Below, in pieces: positions 34,120 through 40,018 of a stretch of DNA of 40,018 nt (its first letter is position 1; every line of letters begins with the position of its first letter). The stretch comes from Halieaceae bacterium (GTDB taxonomy: Bacteria; Pseudomonadota; Gammaproteobacteria; Pseudomonadales; Halieaceae), in the NCBI GenBank assembly GCA_029247075.1, contig JAQWLX010000086.1, positions 1 to 40,018 of the forward strand, given 5' to 3'. The notes beneath the pieces were generated by a model, which saw nothing but the letters and a program-made list of their open reading frames with translations, made no database searches and had not been told where the DNA came from. A program made the translations under genes and the position numbers.

Positions 34120-36532
34120 GTTCTTCGGTTCCTTGTGATTCCAAAGTATTTTCAGAGCCCAAAGAATTTCTAGTTGGTGAATTTTCAATTCTGAAGTATT
34201 CAAAGATAGCTTTTTCATTTGAGGCTTTAGAAGCAAGACCGGTTATTGGATCGATTCTTGTTAAAACTACGCCCGTTGGAGTTACTCTATTTTTTTCCGG
34301 CATATCTTCCATGGCTTGCCTCATAAACTCAATCCAAATAGGAAGTGCTGCAGTTCCACCGAATTCTCTTCGACCTAGCGAAGTGAAATTATCAAAACCA
34401 ACCCAAGTGCTGGTAACAATTTCAGAATTGTAACCAGAAAACCATGCATCCATTGGCCCATTAGAAGTCCCTGTTTTCCCCGCTATATCATCTCTTTCTA
34501 ATTTTAAAGCTCGTCTGCCTGTGCCTAACTTAATTACGTCTTTTAAAATAGAATCTATAATAAAATTCACTCGGGCATCCATAACGCGCGGGGCGAGAAC
34601 TTTTTCTTCTTTCTTGGCTGTGTTTTCTAGAAGAATTTCTTCCATGCTAAGTTCCTGGTAATCATCTTTTTCTTCCGCACATAGATGGCACGCGATAGCC
34701 GGGTTGTTTTGATAAACAATCTCTCCATCCAATTTCTCAACTTTAGCTATTAAATATGGTTTAACAGAAAAACCGCCATTTGCGAGAACAGCATATGCTG
34801 TGGCAATTTGCATTGGAGACATTGTTTGGGAACCCAATGCTAGAGAAAGATCTCTTGGAAAATCTCTTGTTTGAATTCCAAGATTTTCAACATAATTAAT
34901 TAGGTTTCCAATGCCTAGTTTTTGCAAAAGTCTAATGGAAACAATATTTCTTGATTTTGTTAAAGCCCACCTTAAGCGTGTTGGACCATAAAATTTACCT
35001 CCATCATTCTCGGGTCGCCATGTTTCTTCTAGAGCAGTATCTTCTAATACAATCGGAGCATCATTGATTACGCTTGCAGCGGTAAATCCATGCTCGAGCG
35101 CGGCAGAATATAAAAAAGGTTTAAAGTTTGAGCCCGGTTGACGAAAAGCTTGGGTAGCTCTGTTAAACTTGCTAAGAGAAAATCCCATGCCTCCTACTAC
35201 ACTAAGTATTGCACCAGTGTTAGGTTGTAATGCGACTAATGCAGCTTGCACTCTTGGAATTTGAGACAACTGCCATCTTCCGTTTTCCTCATGTTTTACT
35301 CTGACGAGATCGCCAATCGAAAGAATATTAGCAGCTGCTTTAGGGTATGGGCCTACTTGATTTTCACTAATATAGGGCCTTGCTTGCTTTAAGCCGTCTT
35401 CCCAGTCTAGTTGATGTTCACTCCCGTCACTTAGAATAAAACTCGCTGTTTGTTCCTGGGTTTCCTTAATTATTGCTGGAATCAGTTCATCTACTTTTGG
35501 GGCTCTTTGAAGTTCGGATAACCAAATTTCTAGCTGACTTTCTCTATCATTCTCAGCAACAGGGAATTGACGTTCTGGTCCTCGATATCCATGCCTTTTG
35601 TCGTATCTTAGAAGTCCATCCACGACTTCACTTTGTGCAACACGCTGGAGTCTTCCTTGGATGGTTGTGTATACGCGATATCCATCGGTATAAGCTCCAC
35701 TCCCAAAAAGTCTAAGCATTTCACGCCTTGCCATTTCAGCAGAATATTCTGCTGAAAATTTGACCGTAGATCCATGAAATCTTGCAGTAACAGTGCTTTT
35801 AGAAGCAGTTAGATATTCGGTTTCTTTAATATATTTTAAGGAAAGCATTCTCTTCAGGATCCAATTACGTCGTTCTTTAGCGGAACTGGGTCCACTAATC
35901 GGATTATTCCGAGAAGGTGCTTTCGGTATGCCCGCAAGCATCGCATGTTGAGCTAAGCTTAAATTAGAGATGGATTTACCATAATACACCTCAGAAGCAG
36001 CCTCGAAACCGTAAGCGCGATGACCCAAAAATACTCTATTAAAATACAAGCCAAATATCTCACGTTTGCTTAGTCGACGCTCAATTTCTATGGCTAATAA
36101 TATCTCATTGAACTTACGAAGAAAGGTTTTCTCTAGGGAAAGAAAATAATTTCTAGCAACCTGCATTGTTATGGTGCTGCCACCAGAACCTTTTTTTCCA
36201 GTTAAGATTAGCTCTGATACAGCTCGAAGCAACCCTTTAATATCGACGCCCCTATGCTCGAAAAAACCATCATCTTCTGCGGCCATTAAAGCTTTAATAA
36301 ATTGACTTGGTATTTCTTCATAGCTTAGAGGTTTTCTTTTTTGTTCTCCAAATTGACCTATTAATTCACCTTCTTGGGTAAGAATTTGCATTGGAGTCTG
36401 CAGTTTAACGTCTTTCAGCTTTTCAACATTTGGCAAATTAGGACTTAAATATAAGTAGGTGCCAGATAGCAGCCATAGGCTAAAAACTATCGCTAAAGAT
36501 GATGTATTCAGAATAAATCGTAAGAATCTCAA
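34100..36532 (-). CDS. mrcA: Penicillin-binding protein 1A
   Basis: PBP1A is a bifunctional class A PBP that polymerises and crosslinks peptidoglycan in the periplasm. The 810 residues have a membrane anchor (about 7-28), the glycosyltransferase motif EDDGFFEHRGVD (catalytic Glu86) and GGSTITMQVARN, an OB-type insert between the domains, then the transpeptidase with SNFK (Ser468-Lys471), SRN (527-529) and KTGTSNG. The start is TTG at 36532, giving MRFLRFILN like other PBP1As; the ribosome-binding site is weak. It is divergent from pilM, as in Pseudomonas. Confidence 0.95.
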   Translation of the reverse strand: MRFLRFILNTSSLAIVFSLWLLSGTYLYLSPNLPNVEKLKDVKLQTPMQILTQEGELIGQFGEQKRKPLSYEEIPSQFIKALMAAEDDGFFEHRGVDIKGLLRAVSELILTGKKGSGGSTITMQVARNYFLSLEKTFLRKFNEILLAIEIERRLSKREIFGLYFNRVFLGHRAYGFEAASEVYYGKSISNLSLAQHAMLAGIPKAPSRNNPISGPSSAKERRNWILKRMLSLKYIKETEYLTASKSTVTARFHGSTVKFSAEYSAEMARREMLRLFGSGAYTDGYRVYTTIQGRLQRVAQSEVVDGLLRYDKRHGYRGPERQFPVAENDRESQLEIWLSELQRAPKVDELIPAIIKETQEQTASFILSDGSEHQLDWEDGLKQARPYISENQVGPYPKAAANILSIGDLVRVKHEENGRWQLSQIPRVQAALVALQPNTGAILSVVGGMGFSLSKFNRATQAFRQPGSNFKPFLYSAALEHGFTAASVINDAPIVLEDTALEETWRPENDGGKFYGPTRLRWALTKSRNIVSIRLLQKLGIGNLINYVENLGIQTRDFPRDLSLALGSQTMSPMQIATAYAVLANGGFSVKPYLIAKVEKLDGEIVYQNNPAIACHLCAEEKDDYQELSMEEILLENTAKKEEKVLAPRVMDARVNFIIDSILKDVIKLGTGRRALKLERDDIAGKTGTSNGPMDAWFSGYNSEIVTSTWVGFDNFTSLGRREFGGTAALPIWIEFMRQAMEDMPEKNRVTPTGVVLTRIDPITGLASKASNEKAIFEYFRIENSPTRNSLGSENTLESQGTEELIKELF

Positions 36533-36654
36533 GATTTCACTTTACTTGGCATAGTCGACGATTAAATTAGTTATCAATCAAAAATTTACATTATAGGACT
36601 TTTCGTCCAGTACTGTATCTAAAAGTCTATAGGGCAGAATATTGGTAGAAATTT

Positions 36655-37782
36655 ATGAGAATTATGACTAACAGCGTTATTTTTGACAAAGCGACAATAG
36701 TTAATTCTTACCGCACTGTTAAGAATTTCTTCGCCACATCTGCTACTGGGCTCCTTGGTGTTGATATCAATAATTATTCCGTGAAAGTGATAGAACTTGT
36801 TCGAGACAAGCGAGCTGGAGTTTATCAAGTAACTCGATTTGGTTACGCATCTGTTTCTCAGGGCGGGATGCTAGATAATTCTATTGAAGGTGTTCAAAAA
36901 CTTGCTGCCGCAGTTTCAGAAGCCGTCTCTCTGTCAGGAAGCAAATTAAAACATGCAGCGGCCGCCGTTTTTGGAAATTCGGTGATTAATAAAGTTGTTG
37001 ATGTTCCATCTGGCCTTAATGATGATGAACTTGAAATGTTCTTATCTATTAACTCTGATAAATATATTCCATTTCCCTTAAATGAAGTAGCAATGGATTT
37101 TCAAAAACTAAATTTACCCTCTGCTATTAAAAGCTGCGAGAAAATTCTATTAACAGCTTGTCGAAGAGACGCCATTGATAAACAGGTGGAGGCGATTAAT
37201 TTAGCTAATTTATCTGTTGAAGTTGTCGATGTGGCACCTTTCGCGGCGGAAAGAGCATTGAGAAATTGTGTTCGAAATTTTAACGCCGAGAACGAAAATT
37301 TAAGGCTCATCGTAGATGTTGAAGACAATTATATTGTCTGTAATCTAATTGATAGTGAAGGAGCGCTATTTGTTTGGGAGGAAGCTATTAAATGTTCGTC
37401 AATTCAGCAGGGCGTATCTGGATTAAATCAGCCTTCTGAAATTGATTCTATCTCTGAATCATTTTTAATTCAGTGTCGAGATAATATCAAAAAGTCATCT
37501 CGCGGGGTGTTCATACAAGCTCTTACTGCAGCGTTAAAGCGAGCACTCCAGATGGCTTCTTCCTCTACCAATTATGAAATTAAAAATTTAGTTCTAATAG
37601 GTGATGCAATACCAACTGTTAACGAAGTAACTATTATCGGAGATCATCTTGACGTAAAGGTTAATTTAGGAAATCCATTTCAGAATATGATTTTTGACCC
37701 CTCTCTTAACTCTAGTCAACTAACTTTGCGTGCTTCCTCTTTCACTACTGCCTGTGGTTTAGCTCTCAGGGGTTTGATATGA
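36655..37782 (+). CDS. pilM: Type IV pilus assembly protein PilM
   Basis: PilM is a cytoplasmic actin-like ATPase-fold protein that binds the N-terminus of PilN and links the inner-membrane alignment complex to the motor. It has 375 residues. The conserved nucleotide-fold opening GLLGVDINNYSVKVIELVR starts at about residue 32, some 20 residues later than in typical PilM, so there is an N-terminal extension; a second ATG lies at 36664. DVAPFAAERAL is also typical. The ribosome-binding site is weak. It heads pilMNOPQ, and pilN overlaps it by 4 bases. Confidence 0.93.
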   Translation: MRIMTNSVIFDKATIVNSYRTVKNFFATSATGLLGVDINNYSVKVIELVRDKRAGVYQVTRFGYASVSQGGMLDNSIEGVQKLAAAVSEAVSLSGSKLKHAAAAVFGNSVINKVVDVPSGLNDDELEMFLSINSDKYIPFPLNEVAMDFQKLNLPSAIKSCEKILLTACRRDAIDKQVEAINLANLSVEVVDVAPFAAERALRNCVRNFNAENENLRLIVDVEDNYIVCNLIDSEGALFVWEEAIKCSSIQQGVSGLNQPSEIDSISESFLIQCRDNIKKSSRGVFIQALTAALKRALQMASSSTNYEIKNLVLIGDAIPTVNEVTIIGDHLDVKVNLGNPFQNMIFDPSLNSSQLTLRASSFTTACGLALRGLI

Positions 37783-38351
37783 GTATTCAAATAAATTTGC
37801 TTCCCTGGCGTGAAGCTCTTCGGTTACAGAAAAATAGATCTTTTTTTGCTCAGCTTGGACTAGGGTTGGTTTTAAGCGCAATTCTCGTTCTGATTTGGGG
37901 GTATTTTTTGAATCGGCAGTTAATTTACCAGGAATTACGGAATCAATATCTTTCCTCGTTCGTTAATCAATTAGATTATCAGCTTGCCGAAATTAAGGAT
38001 ATAGAGATACGTCGACAGCAAATTATTGACAGAATTTCTTTAATTGAAGAGCTTCAAAATAATCGACAAATCGCCGTAAGAATTTTTGATCAGATCGTTT
38101 ATTCGACACCTGAGGGTGTTTTTTATAAACAACTAAGTCGTTCAGGAAATCTTTTGTCTATGGTAGGTGTTGGCGAAAATAGCGATCAAATTTCTGATTT
38201 AATGAGGCGACTCGAAGCTTCCAAGTGGCTTAATTCTCCGGCACTGGATTTGATAGAGTCTAATTTGGAAACCGGTTCTAAACGAAGCGCCTTTAATTTG
38301 TCAGTTTACATAGACAGACCTGAGTATGTCGTCTCGAGTTTGGGAGGCTAA
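37779..38351 (+). CDS. pilN: Type IV pilus assembly protein PilN
   Basis: PilN is an inner-membrane protein with a short cytoplasmic N-terminus that inserts into PilM (INLLPWREALR, residues 4-14), one membrane helix (about 24-43), a coiled-coil stretch and a periplasmic ferredoxin-like domain that pairs with PilO. The 190 residues are the family length. It starts within ATGA at the end of pilM. Confidence 0.94.
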   Translation: MSIQINLLPWREALRLQKNRSFFAQLGLGLVLSAILVLIWGYFLNRQLIYQELRNQYLSSFVNQLDYQLAEIKDIEIRRQQIIDRISLIEELQNNRQIAVRIFDQIVYSTPEGVFYKQLSRSGNLLSMVGVGENSDQISDLMRRLEASKWLNSPALDLIESNLETGSKRSAFNLSVYIDRPEYVVSSLGG

Positions 38352-38352
38352 G

Positions 38353-38973
38353 ATGAAAATCGCTAAAGATTTGCTCAGCCTGCGCGAAATTAGCTTCTCC
38401 GAATTAAGCTCTAATAATATTGGCCTTTGGCCAGACGGGCTCAAATTTGTTTTGATAATTAGTGTGGTTTCGCTTTCATTTATTGTCGGTTACTACAGTT
38501 ATATAGAACGACTGAAAGTTGACGTAAATAGCTCCATTATTAGAGAGGAAAATCTGCGGAAGGAGTATGAAAAGAAATCTTCACAAGCTTCAAGTATTCA
38601 TCTTTATCGATTGCAAATGGCGAAGATGGAGGAAATATTTTTAAATTTAGTTGGGCAACTTCCTTCAGCTAATGAGGTTCCTGCTCTGCTAGAGGATGTG
38701 ACGCAAAGAGGTGTAGTAAATGGATTAAGCATCACCAGCATAGATCTCCAGGAGGAACAGCCAAGAGAATTTTATATTGAGATGCCCATCAAAATTAAGG
38801 CAGAGGGTGGTTATCATGATTTAGGGGCTTTTGTGAGTGGCTTAGCCGCATTACCTAGAATAGTAACATTACATGACTTTTCGGTCTCGAGTCTTGACAT
38901 TGAATCAGGGTTGCTGGGGATGACTATGGAAGTGAAGACTTATAGATATAAGTCTGAAGAATTAGTCAAATGA
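38353..38973 (+). CDS. pilO: Type IV pilus assembly protein PilO
   Basis: PilO forms a heterodimer with PilN and connects to PilP. The track start at 38326 overlaps pilN by 26 bases; the ATG at 38353 with GGGAGG just upstream gives 206 residues beginning MKIAKDLLSLREI. It has one membrane helix (about 30-48), a coiled coil (about 50-90) and a periplasmic core ending GMTMEVKTYRYK, as in homologues. The conserved IKAEGGYHDLGAFVSGLAALPRIVTLHDF block is clear. Confidence 0.94.
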   Translation: MKIAKDLLSLREISFSELSSNNIGLWPDGLKFVLIISVVSLSFIVGYYSYIERLKVDVNSSIIREENLRKEYEKKSSQASSIHLYRLQMAKMEEIFLNLVGQLPSANEVPALLEDVTQRGVVNGLSITSIDLQEEQPREFYIEMPIKIKAEGGYHDLGAFVSGLAALPRIVTLHDFSVSSLDIESGLLGMTMEVKTYRYKSEELVK

Positions 38974-39497
38974 AGCCTAATAATAAAGTTTTCGCTACAT
39001 TGCTTTCTATGCTTCTAGTTAGTTGTGCTGAGAAAAATTTTTCTGACTTAGATGCGTTCATCGAAAACAAGAATTCAGTCCGAATAGAAAATATTGAACC
39101 ACTTCCAAGCATTAGAAATTATCGCGCATTTGCTTATCGAGCGACTCAGGTTCGCAGTCCGTTTTCATTGCCGCCAGATCCTAATGGAATTTCTAGACTG
39201 CCACCTGTTCTGTCAGATCCGCCAGATAAATCTCGAAAAAGGGAATTTCTCGAGCAATTCCCTTTGGAGTCTCTAACCATGGTAGGGAGTCTAAATCGAT
39301 CGGGAAAAATTTGGTGTTTGGTACAGGATCCATCGGGAGGGGTGCATCGGATTAGTAATGGATCCTTCTTAGGCCTTAATCATGGGAAAGTTATTTCAGC
39401 TGGAGAAATTTCGATGAAATTGGTAGAGATAGTGACGGACGGAACTGACCACGGCTGGATTGAACGACCACGATCCTTACATCTTAATTCTTTTTAA
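38970..39497 (+). CDS. pilP: Type IV pilus lipoprotein PilP
   Basis: PilP is an inner-membrane lipoprotein that links PilNO to the secretin PilQ. The 175 residues have a lipoprotein signal with lipobox LLVSC (Cys19) and a disordered linker that contains the PilNO-binding region (YRATQVRSPFSLP). The C-terminal beta-sandwich domain is represented by LTMVGSLNRSGKIWCLVQDPSGGVHRI. It overlaps pilO by 4 bases (ATGA). Confidence 0.94.
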   Translation: MKPNNKVFATLLSMLLVSCAEKNFSDLDAFIENKNSVRIENIEPLPSIRNYRAFAYRATQVRSPFSLPPDPNGISRLPPVLSDPPDKSRKREFLEQFPLESLTMVGSLNRSGKIWCLVQDPSGGVHRISNGSFLGLNHGKVISAGEISMKLVEIVTDGTDHGWIERPRSLHLNSF

Positions 39498-39513
39498 TTT
39501 CATGGAGATCGTT

Positions 39514-40018
39514 ATGCACTCCCTTATCGACAGCAGAACTGAAATTCGTAGTTTAAAAGCAATTTCATTGCAGATACCGATAAAGATGATTATTAGTAGT
39601 CTTATTCTACTTAACACTAATCTTCTATTTGCTTTCGAAAAAATTGATGACTCTAATATTGAAAAAACTTTGATAAAAGATTTGGATTTTCAGTATGGTC
39701 CATCAGCTTCGGGTGTCCTATCACTTACCATTGAAGGTGAAGTTGAGAATATTTCGATCAATCAAGTTGAAGGCAAGCTAACAGTTCAAATCCCAAATGC
39801 CGTTGCCAATAATAATTTACTAAGAACTTACTACGTGTCTGATTTTGGAACACCGGTCGATAGAATTATTTTAAATAAAATCACTCAGGGAGTTTCAATA
39901 ATATTAGAAACTAACGAGCTAGTTAGTTATGTATCAGATCAAACCGCTCATAAATATGTGCTTAATATAAGTCATGAAAGTACGGATGATGAATCATCAT
40001 TATCTCAAGAGATGTTCA
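39514..40018 (+). CDS. pilQ: Type IV pilus secretin PilQ (5' part, cut by window edge)
   Basis: PilQ is the outer-membrane secretin through which the pilus passes. It is not in the ORF track because it has no stop in the window. From the ATG at 39514 (GGAG six bases upstream) about 168 residues are visible. A signal-like hydrophobic segment (IIISSLILLNTNLLFAF-like, about 25-41) follows an unusually long charged N-region. An AMIN-type domain comes next (VLSLTIEGEVENISINQVEGKLTVQIP; VDRIILNKITQGVSIILET), which binds peptidoglycan. A later ATG at 39586 would shorten the signal peptide but lacks a ribosome-binding site. The secretin domain lies outside the window. Confidence 0.88.
   Translation, partial: MHSLIDSRTEIRSLKAISLQIPIKMIISSLILLNTNLLFAFEKIDDSNIEKTLIKDLDFQYGPSASGVLSLTIEGEVENISINQVEGKLTVQIPNAVANNNLLRTYYVSDFGTPVDRIILNKITQGVSIILETNELVSYVSDQTAHKYVLNISHESTDDESSLSQEMF

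Noticed and set aside
1-40018. Mobile elements, CRISPR arrays, defence islands, prophage
   Set aside because: No transposase, integrase, phage or Cas-like protein and no spaced direct repeats were seen; the gene content is core chromosome throughout.

Overview
This window looks like the core chromosome of a low-GC gammaproteobacterium. No tRNA, rRNA, CRISPR array, IS element or prophage was seen. The organism is inferred from gene order. The block pilQPONM / mrcA / rpmE / priA / argS / SPOR protein / hslVU / DUF971 / ubiE-ubiJ-ubiB / hisI-hisE / tatABC follows the order known in Pseudomonas, but without the pha (polyhydroxyalkanoate) genes that sit inside that block there. AT-rich, tightly packed genes, ElaA, SerB with ACT domains, a split PntAA/PntAB/PntB and a ChrR-type stress module suggest a free-living, probably aquatic, aerobic lineage. 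The genus cannot be told from the window.

Layout. 1-302 (-) is the 5' end of a GlnII-like glutamine synthetase that runs off the left edge and is missing from the ORF track. Upstream of it, 303-756 is the only long gene-free stretch. It holds a near-perfect sigma-54 promoter and two NtrC-like enhancer sites at glnA-like distances. 757-8284 carries dtd, elaA, parC, a TTG-started membrane protein with a degenerate cyclase-like domain, serB, and the efp-epmA pair (EF-P and its lysylation ligase). 8310-11246 has a thioesterase translationally coupled to an NhaC antiporter, and an EamA exporter.

11279-15996 is the most distinctive region. An ECF sigma factor and a zinc ChrR-type anti-sigma are divergent from an operon of FAD oxidoreductase, DUF1365 protein and cyclopropane-fatty-acid-synthase-like methyltransferase. 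The shared intergenic region contains two outward-facing promoter-like elements with identical architecture (TGATCC-N16-CGTAA). This looks like an autoregulated singlet-oxygen or photo-oxidative stress circuit acting on membrane lipids. 16123-18912 encodes the proton-translocating transhydrogenase. 18965-21648 has an ABC exporter and an SDR.

21666-36532 is mostly minus-strand housekeeping: Tat export, two histidine steps, ubiquinone synthesis, the HslUV protease, an FtsN-like SPOR protein, ArgS, PriA, L31 (plus strand) and PBP1A. 36655 to the end is the type IV pilus alignment operon pilMNOP and the start of pilQ, cut by the right edge.

The genome is compact: convergent genes abut or overlap (parC and its neighbour have no spacer, dtd/elaA overlap by 9 bases), and many operon junctions are ATGA-type overlaps. 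TTG start codons are frequent (dtd, the 4076-5320 gene, serB, epmA, hslV, ubiB, mrcA). Several ORF-track starts were moved on ribosome-binding-site and family grounds (eamA, FAD oxidoreductase, chrR, pntB, hisE, ubiJ, hslV, argS, rpmE, pilO).
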